Assembly (NCBI GenBank): GCA_947504795.1
Contig: CANNJG010000025.1
Span: 1 to 17,316, forward strand
Origin: Legionellaceae bacterium
GTDB taxonomy: Bacteria > Pseudomonadota > Gammaproteobacteria > Legionellales > Legionellaceae
DNA length: 17,316 nucleotides
Reading direction: 5' to 3'
The notes beneath the pieces are model-generated. The model was not told the DNA's origin and searched no databases. It worked only from the letters and a program-made list of their open reading frames with translations. Position numbers and translations under genes: made by a program. Of this stretch, positions 1-7,061 are shown in pieces. Position 1 is the first letter of the stretch, and each line of letters opens with the position of its first letter.

Positions 1-2
1 GA

Positions 3-374
3 TTATTCACGTGTCGATTGCTTGAAAAAGCCTATCAAAAAGGACACCGCATATTTGTCTATTGCAACAATGAAACAGAGGCAGGCGGGCTAGATGAGTT
101 ATTATGGACCTTCAAACCCGACAGCTTTATTCCGCATCATTTACAAGGCGAAGGTCCTGAGCCGCCGCCTCCGATTCAAATTGGTTACGGCACGGAACCG
201 CGTGGATTTAGCGATATTTTATTTAATCTTGCCGATACCATTCCTGCTTTTTACACACGCTTTCAACGCGTCATTGAAATTGTGGCTGCCGATGAACCCG
301 CTAAAATTCGAGGTCGTGAACATTTTCGAAGTTATCGAAAGGCTGGTACAGAGCCAAAGACACATACTGTCTAA
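3..374 (+). CDS. holC: DNA polymerase III chi subunit (HolC), 3' part
   Basis: Chi is a clamp-loader accessory subunit of DNA polymerase III; it pairs with psi (HolD) and binds the C-terminal tail of SSB. The reading frame is open from the first bases of the window, so the N-terminus lies outside. About 123 codons are visible, against roughly 147 for E. coli HolC. The visible part aligns well with the family: a GHRIFVYCNN strand, then LDELLWTFKPDSFIPHHL followed by GEGP (E. coli LDEALW, SFVPHNLAGEGP), a DIL motif, and a C-terminal RERY-YR-AG-like segment (REHFRSYRKAG). A TTG at 18 could be misread as a start, but the homology continues upstream of it. It converges on the M17 peptidase gene with a 19-bp gap and no visible terminator. 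In E. coli and many relatives holC follows pepA on the same strand, so pepA may lie just outside the window (inference). Confidence 0.93.
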   Translation, partial: LFTCRLLEKAYQKGHRIFVYCNNETEAGGLDELLWTFKPDSFIPHHLQGEGPEPPPPIQIGYGTEPRGFSDILFNLADTIPAFYTRFQRVIEIVAADEPAKIRGREHFRSYRKAGTEPKTHTV

Positions 375-393
375 AATAGTAACGTGTCAGTAC

Positions 394-1770
394 TTACGCA
401 TGTCCATAACGCTTGAATAAATAATGCCCAACTGCCAAAATAGCCATGGCCTCCCCGCCCTCTGGTTTGCCGGGTTTTGCGCTCACGTTCCACGCCATGA
501 TATCAAAATGCATCCATGGGATGCCCTCTTGCACAAAATTCTGTAGAAATAATGCTGCGATGATGGCGCCTGCATAGGGAGAGGCCGAAGAGTTAGCTAA
601 ATCTGCAATAGAGGATTCAAACAAAGCTTGATACCCTTGATATAGAGGCATACGCCAAATAGGATCCGCCACACGTGTTCCCCAATCGACGATCTCATTA
701 GCTAGTGCATCATCGTTACAAAACATTGCGGAAATTTCCGTTCCGACCGCAATCCGCGCAGCACCGGTTAACGTTGCGAAATCAATCAACAGCTCAGGCG
801 TAAATTCACAGGCTTTTGCAAGCGCATCGGCTAAAATCAAGCGTCCTTCTGCATCCGTATTATCGATCTCGACGGTCATCCCATTCCGCATCGTTAATAT
901 ATCGCCAGGACGATACGCATCAGGACCTACTGCATTTTCCACAGCTGGGATCAATACTTGTAACCTAATAGGTAATTGCATCGTCATCAGCCACTGCGCT
1001 AAGCCCAAAACTTGAGCAGCTCCTCCCATGTCTTTTTTCATTAAGCGCATGCCCGCTGCATTTTTCAGATCCAAACCACCTGAATCAAAACTGACCCCTT
1101 TACCCACCAAGCTCACTCGCGGATGCGTTTCATCTCCCCAGGTCAGCATCAGGAGGCGCGGCGCAAGGGCCGAAGCACGACCTACCGCATGAATAGCGGG
1201 GAAATTATTGCCTAGCAATTCATCACCTACCCATTGTTGCACGTGCGCATGATGCGTCTTAGCGAGCGTATCCACGACATTAGCCATCTCCTCTGGGCCC
1301 ATGATATTTCCGGGTGCATTGATTAAATCTCGCACTAAAAATATAGCATCCGCCTCAGCGGCAATGGCAAAGGATTTATCGGGGTGAATCGCCAATACGC
1401 GAGGCATGGCCCGCACCTTTCGAAATGCATCATACCGATATTGAGCCAATGCCCACATAACCAGCGCGCGATTCGACAAGGTGGTAGCAGAATGATAGGT
1501 CCCCACGGGTAATTTCATTACTACCGCCGCTAGGGCGACATCATCCCTTTCTGGATCAGCGCCAATATACACTTTGCAGAGTACGCCGTTCGTATCAAAT
1601 ACAAGCGCAATTTCTCCGATTTTTGCGCCAAACTGCACCGACGCTAAGATACGCTCATCGTGTGCGGACAAATCTTTTTTCGTCTCATAAGCTTCTGCGC
1701 TCAACAAAATCAAAGTCGTTGACGCAGCCGCGTATTCAGCCGTTACCGTATAAAATGATTGGGTCACCAT
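394..1770 (-). CDS. M17 family leucyl aminopeptidase-like metallopeptidase
   Basis: A cytosolic di-metal aminopeptidase that removes N-terminal residues from peptides. The C-terminal catalytic half is intact. With the start chosen here (458 aa), the metal and catalytic residues in the GKGVSFDSGGLDLK, MKKDMGG and NTDAEGRL motifs are K224, D229, K236, D247, D306, E308 and R310. The N-terminal domain is divergent and short, more like PepB or 'leucyl aminopeptidase family' members than canonical PepA. I chose the ATG at 1770 because AAGGA sits 7 bases upstream of it. The frame stays open to a TTG at 1872 (34 more codons), but that extension has no ribosome site and would overlap the rpsT promoter. 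The gene is divergent from rpsT and convergent with holC. It is unlikely to be the pepA that usually accompanies holC because its orientation is opposite. Exact substrate preference cannot be read from the sequence. Confidence 0.92.
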   Translation of the reverse strand: MVTQSFYTVTAEYAAASTTLILLSAEAYETKKDLSAHDERILASVQFGAKIGEIALVFDTNGVLCKVYIGADPERDDVALAAVVMKLPVGTYHSATTLSNRALVMWALAQYRYDAFRKVRAMPRVLAIHPDKSFAIAAEADAIFLVRDLINAPGNIMGPEEMANVVDTLAKTHHAHVQQWVGDELLGNNFPAIHAVGRASALAPRLLMLTWGDETHPRVSLVGKGVSFDSGGLDLKNAAGMRLMKKDMGGAAQVLGLAQWLMTMQLPIRLQVLIPAVENAVGPDAYRPGDILTMRNGMTVEIDNTDAEGRLILADALAKACEFTPELLIDFATLTGAARIAVGTEISAMFCNDDALANEIVDWGTRVADPIWRMPLYQGYQALFESSIADLANSSASPYAGAIIAALFLQNFVQEGIPWMHFDIMAWNVSAKPGKPEGGEAMAILAVGHYLFKRYGHA

Positions 1771-1856
1771 CAGAGAATCCTTGCTAACATCGTATCCGTA
1801 ATATGGTATCATTAACGCTATCGCGCTCACACTATTTTCAATCCTAAAATTGCTAC

Positions 1857-1888
1857 TTGACAAACCCATCAAATCAAGGGATCATATA
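1857..1888 (+). promoter_or_regulatory. Candidate rpsT promoter
   Basis: A perfect TTGACA (-35) lies at 1857-1862. The -10 element is poorly defined: CATATA at 1883-1888 has a 20-bp spacer, and GATCAT at 1880-1885 has a 17-bp spacer. It sits 35-66 bases ahead of the S20 start, inside the 5' extension of the opposite-strand peptidase frame, which argues against that extension being coding. Confidence 0.4.
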
Positions 1889-1922
1889 CGACAGTTACTA
1901 TGTTGTAAGTCTGGAGATTTTT

Positions 1923-2189
1923 GTGGCAAATATTAAGTCAGCGATAAAACGAGCGCGTCAAAACATCAAGTTACGCCAACGCAACACGGCGGCTCGTTCG
2001 ATGTATCGGACCTATATTAAACATGTGGTTAAGGCAGTTGAGTCTGGTGATAAAGAAGCAGCTCGTTCTGCGTATACTGTCGCGCAACCCATTATTGATA
2101 AAGCAGTAAGCAAAGGCCTTGTTCATAAGAATAAAGCTTCTAGAATTAAAAGCCGCCTATCTGCAAAAATTAAAGCTATGGCTGCTTAA
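1923..2189 (+). CDS. rpsT: Small ribosomal subunit protein bS20
   Basis: S20 is a primary 16S rRNA-binding protein of the 30S subunit. The product starts (M)ANIKSAIKRARQN, matching the family N-terminus MANIKSA-KR, and is 88 aa long against 87 in E. coli. It is rich in Lys and Arg and ends in KIKAMAA. The start is a GTG at 1923 with GGAG at 1913-1916 (6-base spacing). An in-frame start further upstream at 1857 would add 22 residues not found in the family and overlaps the promoter. Use of a non-ATG start echoes E. coli rpsT, which uses TTG; weak starts are linked to S20 autoregulation there (known), and the same could hold here (inference). A hairpin follows 34 bases after the stop, then infA on the same strand. 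Confidence 0.97.
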   Translation: MANIKSAIKRARQNIKLRQRNTAARSMYRTYIKHVVKAVESGDKEAARSAYTVAQPIIDKAVSKGLVHKNKASRIKSRLSAKIKAMAA

Positions 2190-2223
2190 TCCAGCGTTTC
2201 CGTCGCTCTAAGTCCGAAAACAC

Positions 2224-2253
2224 CCGAATCGGTAAAATACCGGTTCGGTTTTA
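2224..2253 (+). terminator. Hairpin with U-tail after rpsT
   Basis: The arms CCGAATCGGTA (2224-2234) and TACCGGTTCGG (2238-2248) form an 11-bp stem with one G-U pair and a 3-base loop, followed by TTTTA. It fits an intrinsic terminator for rpsT, or an attenuator between rpsT and infA. The U-tract is short, so read-through into infA is plausible. Confidence 0.7.
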
Positions 2254-2293
2254 GTGTTTGTAATCAGCGCGTTTGAACCATTTGAGAGAAACC

Positions 2294-2515
2294 ATGGCAA
2301 AAGAAGATCATATCGAAATGTCAGGCACCATCATTGATACGTTACCTAACACTATGTTTCGGGTTGAGCTCGAAAACGGACATATCATCACCGCTCACAT
2401 TTCTGGGCGCATGCGTAAAAATTACATACGCATCTTAACCGGCGATAAAGTCAAAATAGAATTAACACCCTACGATTTAACCAAGGGCCGTATTACTTTT
2501 AGAGATAAAAATTAA
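2294..2515 (+). CDS. infA: Translation initiation factor IF-1
   Basis: IF-1 binds the A site of the 30S subunit during initiation, together with IF-2 and IF-3. The 73-aa product is a single S1-like OB fold and is almost identical to other gammaproteobacterial IF-1: MAKEDHIEMSGTI, then LPNTMFRVELENGH, then HISGRMRKNYIRILTGDKV, ending KGRITFRDKN. The ATG at 2294 has GAGAG at 2284-2288. An in-frame start 21 bases upstream (2273) is not supported, because the family begins MAKED. It follows rpsT rather than sitting near clpA or aat as in E. coli. Downstream are about 100 bases of non-coding DNA before the convergent end of pmbA. Confidence 0.98.
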   Translation: MAKEDHIEMSGTIIDTLPNTMFRVELENGHIITAHISGRMRKNYIRILTGDKVKIELTPYDLTKGRITFRDKN

Positions 2516-2614
2516 GGGTTAAATTGTAATCGGACTTTCGACAAACCGAGATCCAGTCCGAGACGAGTCAATTAGCGTCATTAACGCTACCCCCCCTACC
2601 TCGATCCTGAAGAT

Positions 2615-3979
2615 CTACACCCCTGCGATCATCATCTCATCTATCAATATCGAACCACAATGCGTTGCGCTATTAGGATTCACATCGGTGCCAATCGATA
2701 CGATATGTTGAAACATGTGTTTCAAATTACCTGCGATAGTGATTTCTTCAACAGGATATTGAATTTCGCCCTTCTCAACCCAAAACCCGCTTGCCCCTCT
2801 TGAATAATCACCTGTTAAAATATTAACGCCTTGTCCCATCAATTCTGTAACAAAAAGACCCGTGTCCATCTGCTTAAGCAGATCGGCTAAGTCGCCAGCG
2901 GTGGCATCCACCGTTAAATTAAACACACCGCCTTGATTGGCCGTGGTTTTCAAACCCAATTTACGCGCGGAATAAGAGCTGAGTATATATTGTTGGAGAA
3001 TACCGTCTTCAATAATCACATTAGGACGGGTGGCAACTCCTTCACCATCAAATAAAGCCGAGCCTAATCCACGTAACAACCAGGGACGTTCGTACATCTG
3101 GACTATCTCAGGAAAAATAGAATGACCGATACTATCTAACAAAAAGGAATTTTTACGATATAAATGACTGCCACTGACCGCACTAATAAACGATCCGATA
3201 AACCCGCCTGTTAAACGAGAAGAAAATAACACAGGTGCTTTTTGAGTCTTAAGTTTGCGCGCACCTAAACGACTCACTGTCCGAGCGACCGCACTTTTAG
3301 CCAAATCTTCCCATGATATCATATCATTCGGACTACGCGCGGTCGTATAGTCATAATCGCGTTGCATTTGTGAGGTTTGGGATGTTTTAGCTATCAATGA
3401 ACAACTTAAATTATGTCGACTTGCATGCATCAAGCCTACAAAACCTTGTGTATCGGCATGACCGACACAAAAGCGATAGGTAGAGATCCCAACACCATCA
3501 GAATTAACAATCTGAGCATCAAGAGAAAGCGCGCGCGCTTCACATGCCAAGGCTTGTTCAATGGCTTCTGTTGGCGTGATCGACCAAGCATGATCCAAAT
3601 CTAAATCCAAATCACCTTCTCGTTTAGCCTCGGGTTCAGGCAAGCCAAAACAGGGATCGGGCGCTGATACTTTTGCTATCTCATACGCCGCAGTCACCAT
3701 TGCATCCAAAGCAGCCGATGAGGTATCACTCGTACTGGCACTCCCTTTTGCATTTCCAATAAACACCGTAATACCTAAATTTTTATCTTCACTAAACGCC
3801 ACGGTTTCTACGGAGCCCATGCGGACATCTACAGAAAAACCATTATCAATGCTCACCCCTACAGCCGCATCAGTAGCCCCCTTTTTTTTTGCTCTTGTCA
3901 GGATATCCTCCATCAACGCGCGTAATTCTTCTGTTGACTTTAGTGCGGTTCTATTGTTATTTTGCGTTAATGTTTTCAT
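2615..3979 (-). CDS. pmbA: TldD/PmbA (TldE) family metalloprotease subunit
   Basis: PmbA (TldE) forms a heterodimer with TldD. The complex degrades unfolded peptides and matures microcin B17 and CcdA-type substrates; the zinc site is in TldD, while PmbA lacks it (known). The 454-aa product matches E. coli PmbA (450 aa) over its length, with segments such as RDYDYTTAR, HLYRKNSFLLDSIG, YSARKLGLK, TELMGQGVN, TGDYSRGASGFWVE and GEIQYPVEEITIAGN. The ATG at 3979 is preferred, with AGGA 9 bases upstream. A TTG at 3988 would sit directly on that AGGA. The gene is divergent from the exported glycosidase-like gene (45-bp gap) and its tldD partner is not in this window. A run of nine A on the coding strand (3882-3890) lies near codon 30 and encodes three lysines. 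Confidence 0.95.
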   Translation of the reverse strand: MKTLTQNNNRTALKSTEELRALMEDILTRAKKKGATDAAVGVSIDNGFSVDVRMGSVETVAFSEDKNLGITVFIGNAKGSASTSDTSSAALDAMVTAAYEIAKVSAPDPCFGLPEPEAKREGDLDLDLDHAWSITPTEAIEQALACEARALSLDAQIVNSDGVGISTYRFCVGHADTQGFVGLMHASRHNLSCSLIAKTSQTSQMQRDYDYTTARSPNDMISWEDLAKSAVARTVSRLGARKLKTQKAPVLFSSRLTGGFIGSFISAVSGSHLYRKNSFLLDSIGHSIFPEIVQMYERPWLLRGLGSALFDGEGVATRPNVIIEDGILQQYILSSYSARKLGLKTTANQGGVFNLTVDATAGDLADLLKQMDTGLFVTELMGQGVNILTGDYSRGASGFWVEKGEIQYPVEEITIAGNLKHMFQHIVSIGTDVNPNSATHCGSILIDEMMIAGV

Positions 3980-4024
3980 GAAATTCAATCCTAAATAAGG
4001 CTTAATAAAGGATACTAGATAACC

Positions 4025-4762
4025 ATGTTAATAAAAAGCATATCCATCGCATTTGGCCTATTCATAGGTTTCACTGCTCATTCACAATCGTGGAAAGCGA
4101 TTGCGCCCGGTATTGAATATCTGGATTTAAACAGAGACAGCTTACCTCAATGGTCACATATTCATGCTTTTCGCCTCGACCTGCATTATCAACAATTGGG
4201 GATTATGCTCGCTAAAGATACGCCTTCAAAGAATGGATCTGCGCCAATCCTTAAACGCTATAGTCATAGCTTAATTGCGATAAATGGTGGGTTTTTTTCA
4301 CCTAAACGCGAGCCAATTGGTTTAAGAATCAGCAATCACCAGGTGCTGAATTCTTTAAAACCAATTAGCTGGTGGGGGATCTTTTCTGTCCGCAACCAAA
4401 CGGCATCGATAATCTCTCCTTATCATTTTCATCATCAGAACGATATTGATTTTGCAATACAAGCGGGTCCACGCTTACTCGTCTCTAAAAAAATCCCAGC
4501 GCTGAAACCCGGATTTGCTAATCGAACCGCGCTTGGGATTACAACCAATGGGCAAGTCATCCTCTTGGTTACTGAAAACCTACCCATCACCACAACCGAG
4601 TTAGCAAAAATTATGCGCAAACAACCCTTAGACTGCGCCGATGCCCTCAATTTAGATGGGGGAGGATCAACACAGCTCTATGCCCATATGAAACACTTTC
4701 ATTTAGACGTACCTGGATTTTCTCAAGTTTCAGATGCGGTTGTCGTCAAACCACGCGCCTAG
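4025..4762 (+). CDS. Exported phosphodiester glycosidase-like (NAGPA/DUF2233) protein
   Basis: A 245-aa protein with a probable signal peptide: K4, a hydrophobic stretch at about 6-17, and an AHS-QS cleavage region near 19-21. The rest is the NAGPA/DUF2233 fold, seen in INGGFF (86-91), QAGPRLL (146-152), NRTALGI (166-172) and LNLDGGGSTQLY (208-219). The founding member removes N-acetylglucosamine from mannose-6-phosphate in animals. Bacterial members are thought to act on sugar phosphodiesters in the cell envelope, so a periplasmic role is likely but the substrate is unknown. The ATG at 4025 is the only reasonable start because an in-frame TAG lies at 4016. AAAGGA at 4007-4012 is 12 bases away, a rather long spacing. 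It is divergent from pmbA, and trhO follows on the same strand after 61 bases. Confidence 0.85.
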   Translation: MLIKSISIAFGLFIGFTAHSQSWKAIAPGIEYLDLNRDSLPQWSHIHAFRLDLHYQQLGIMLAKDTPSKNGSAPILKRYSHSLIAINGGFFSPKREPIGLRISNHQVLNSLKPISWWGIFSVRNQTASIISPYHFHHQNDIDFAIQAGPRLLVSKKIPALKPGFANRTALGITTNGQVILLVTENLPITTTELAKIMRKQPLDCADALNLDGGGSTQLYAHMKHFHLDVPGFSQVSDAVVVKPRA

Positions 4763-4823
4763 AGTCTTCTCATTTGGGCTGAGATCAGTTAAAATTGCCA
4801 TAATTTAATCCAGATAATTTACT

Positions 4824-5540
4824 ATGGCACGATATATTGTCACATCATTTTACCGCTTTTGTGATTTACCTGATTATGAGGAAATCAAACCGCCCTTATT
4901 AGCAATGATGAACACGCACCGTATCTTGGGGACGATTCTTTTGGCTAAAGAAGGGATCAATGGCGGCATGGCAGGAACGCGTGAAGATATGGATGCATTT
5001 TATGCAGACGTAGGTTCAGACACGCGATTTTCGGACCTGTATTTTAAAGAAACAACGTGTGATCTCATGCCTTTTGATAAAGCCAAGGTCAAGTTACGTA
5101 AAGAAATTGTCACCATGGGAATCCCTGACATCGACCCTACCGCTTACTCGGGCACAAGGCTATCGCCCGAAGAATGGAATACATTACTCACTGATCCCGA
5201 GGTGCTTCTTATCGATACCCGCAATACCTATGAAATTGAATTGGGTACTTTTAAAAATGCCATCAACCCCCAAACTGAAAACTTTCGTGATTTCCCAGCC
5301 TACGTCGAACAACATTTATTAGATAAAAAAGATAAAAAAATAGCAATGTGTTGTACCGGGGGTGTTCGCTGTGAAAAATCAACTGCGTACTTAAAAAAAC
5401 TGGGATTCAATCAAGTCTATCAGTTAGAAGGTGGGATTATTGATTATATAAAAACCATGCCTCCTAAAGCGTCTCTTTGGGACGGGCAGTGTTTTGTCTT
5501 TGATGAACGCATAGCAATTGAGCACTTATACAGTGAATAG
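4824..5540 (+). CDS. trhO: tRNA uridine-34 hydroxylase (TrhO, rhodanese family), short form
   Basis: TrhO (YceA/UPF0176) carries out O2-dependent formation of 5-hydroxyuridine at tRNA wobble position 34. The 238-aa product has the N-terminal ferredoxin-like part (KEGINGGMAGT at about 42-52, PFDKAKVKLRKEIVTMG at 83-99) and a rhodanese domain (VLLIDTRNTYEIELG at 127-141). The active-site loop is CCTGGVRCEKS, with C177 the expected catalytic cysteine. It ends shortly after SLWDGQCFVFDERIAIEH. Longer relatives such as E. coli (about 350 aa) continue with a Cys-containing C-terminal region that is absent here. Nothing in the 27 bases before the convergent murE end restores it. No strong ribosome site is seen before ATG 4824. 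The catalytic core looks complete. Confidence 0.92.
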   Translation: MARYIVTSFYRFCDLPDYEEIKPPLLAMMNTHRILGTILLAKEGINGGMAGTREDMDAFYADVGSDTRFSDLYFKETTCDLMPFDKAKVKLRKEIVTMGIPDIDPTAYSGTRLSPEEWNTLLTDPEVLLIDTRNTYEIELGTFKNAINPQTENFRDFPAYVEQHLLDKKDKKIAMCCTGGVRCEKSTAYLKKLGFNQVYQLEGGIIDYIKTMPPKASLWDGQCFVFDERIAIEHLYSE

Positions 5541-5567
5541 CATCTGTCGAGCTTGAATCCGACCCCT

Positions 5568-7028
5568 CTAGCCGCCTAAATATTGCCTAACTTCTGCCTG
5601 ATCAGAAAATACACTGCGCTTGTCACCTACAATCTGATAATCTTCATGACCTTTTCCAGCAATCAACACAATATCGTTTTTGTTCGCAGATTGCAGCGCG
5701 TATTGGATAGCTTCACGCCTATCTACAATCGTCGTGACATCAGCATTTGTGGGAATGCCCACAATAATATCTTGAATAATCGAATCCGGATCTTCATGTC
5801 GAGGATTATCGCTGGTCAAAATAACTCTTTCTGCTTGTTCACTCACTATTTTACCCATCAAAGGACGTTTGGTTTTATCCCGATCCCCACCACAACCAAA
5901 GACCACCCAAATTTTACTGGTCTTGTCCGCTTTCAAACGTATGAGGGTTTTTAACACATTATCCAAAGCGGCTGGGGTATGGGCATAATCAACAATAACA
6001 TACGGCTGTTGCGCCACAATTTCCATACGTCCGGGAGAAGCCGTTAATTGCCCCATGACCCTAACAGCATCTGCCACAGGATAACCATGAGCTAACAAGC
6101 TTCCATAGACAGCAAGACTATTATAAATATTAAATGACCCTAAACTCGGAATGGACACGGTTTGAGTCCCCCAAGGCGACGTCACCGTAAATTCACTGCC
6201 ATGAATAAACAATCGACAGTCATGGCCTCTAATATCCGCAGGCTGCTCAATACCATAGGTAAATACTTGCACAGAAGATGGCACGACCGCTGCCATTTGA
6301 GATACATACGCGTCATCCTGGTTGAGGAGTACCCATTGTAACGTTGTTTTAGAAAATAAAGCGGCCTTCGCTTTTGCATAGCTCGCCATAGTCTGGTGAT
6401 AATCTAAATGCTCGTGGCTTAAGTTGGTATAAATAGCTTCGCAAAAGGCAATATGATCCACCCGGTGTTCGGTTAACGCATGAGAAGAGACTTCCATGCA
6501 TACGTTTTGGATAGATTGGTTCCGATAATCGGCCAGCAACCGTTGTAAACACAGAGCATCAGGTGTGGTATTGATCTGCGGCTGAAGATGGCGAATATCG
6601 CCTTGACCTATGGTTCCGATATAAGCGGCTTTGCGCCCCAATAACTGATGGGCTTGGGTTAGTTGATAGGCAATCGTTGTTTTTCCATTTGTTCCCGTCA
6701 CCGCAGTCACCCAGAGTGATTCTGCAGATCCCGCATAAAACCTAGTCGCCAAAGCTGCCAGTTGTTTCGCAAGATCCGGTATAGGAATACAAGGAATTTG
6801 CGAAGGCAGTACCATTGAAGTAGGCAACCGTTTAGGTTCATACACAATAGCGACCGCCCCTAAAGCAACTGCTTGGGTCAGAAATTGCCTTCCGTCACTC
6901 ACAGCGCCAGGATAAGCGACAAAGAGATCCCCTGCTTTAACATTACGACTGTCGTTTTGCATATCCAAAACCATACAATTCTGCGCAGAACAATCACACC
7001 AGGGTTGTAATAAGCTTGATAACTGCAT
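5568..7028 (-). CDS. murE: UDP-MurNAc-L-Ala-D-Glu:meso-diaminopimelate ligase
   Basis: MurE adds the third stem-peptide residue to the cytoplasmic peptidoglycan precursor, using ATP. The 486-aa product has the UDP-binding N-terminal domain (NDSR near 25-28, AGDLFVAYPG), the P-loop TGTNGKTT (111-118), a central domain with HEHLDYH and the probably carbamylated lysine K221, and the C-terminal domain with DNPRHEDP (407-414). The DNPR motif marks meso-diaminopimelate rather than lysine specificity. I chose ATG 7028 with GGAG 6 bases upstream; the TTG at 7040 overlaps that ribosome site. It is the last gene of the mraZ operon, 33 bp after ftsI. The gene usually found next, murF, is missing; the neighbour is the convergent trhO. 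Confidence 0.97.
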   Translation of the reverse strand: MQLSSLLQPWCDCSAQNCMVLDMQNDSRNVKAGDLFVAYPGAVSDGRQFLTQAVALGAVAIVYEPKRLPTSMVLPSQIPCIPIPDLAKQLAALATRFYAGSAESLWVTAVTGTNGKTTIAYQLTQAHQLLGRKAAYIGTIGQGDIRHLQPQINTTPDALCLQRLLADYRNQSIQNVCMEVSSHALTEHRVDHIAFCEAIYTNLSHEHLDYHQTMASYAKAKAALFSKTTLQWVLLNQDDAYVSQMAAVVPSSVQVFTYGIEQPADIRGHDCRLFIHGSEFTVTSPWGTQTVSIPSLGSFNIYNSLAVYGSLLAHGYPVADAVRVMGQLTASPGRMEIVAQQPYVIVDYAHTPAALDNVLKTLIRLKADKTSKIWVVFGCGGDRDKTKRPLMGKIVSEQAERVILTSDNPRHEDPDSIIQDIIVGIPTNADVTTIVDRREAIQYALQSANKNDIVLIAGKGHEDYQIVGDKRSVFSDQAEVRQYLGG

Positions 7029-7061
7029 ATCCTTCTCCAAAGATCCCTAGGATCCGAATTC

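Noticed and set aside
1771..1872. 34-codon N-terminal extension of the M17 peptidase to a TTG or ATG at 1869-1872
   Set aside because: No ribosome site, overlap with the rpsT promoter -35, and a well-placed AAGGA before the ATG at 1770.
2531..2589. Two inverted repeats after infA (CGGACT...AGTCCG and TAGCGT...ACGCTA)
   Set aside because: The first has an 18-base loop and the second a 6-bp stem; neither has a T-run, so I cannot support a terminator for infA or pmbA.
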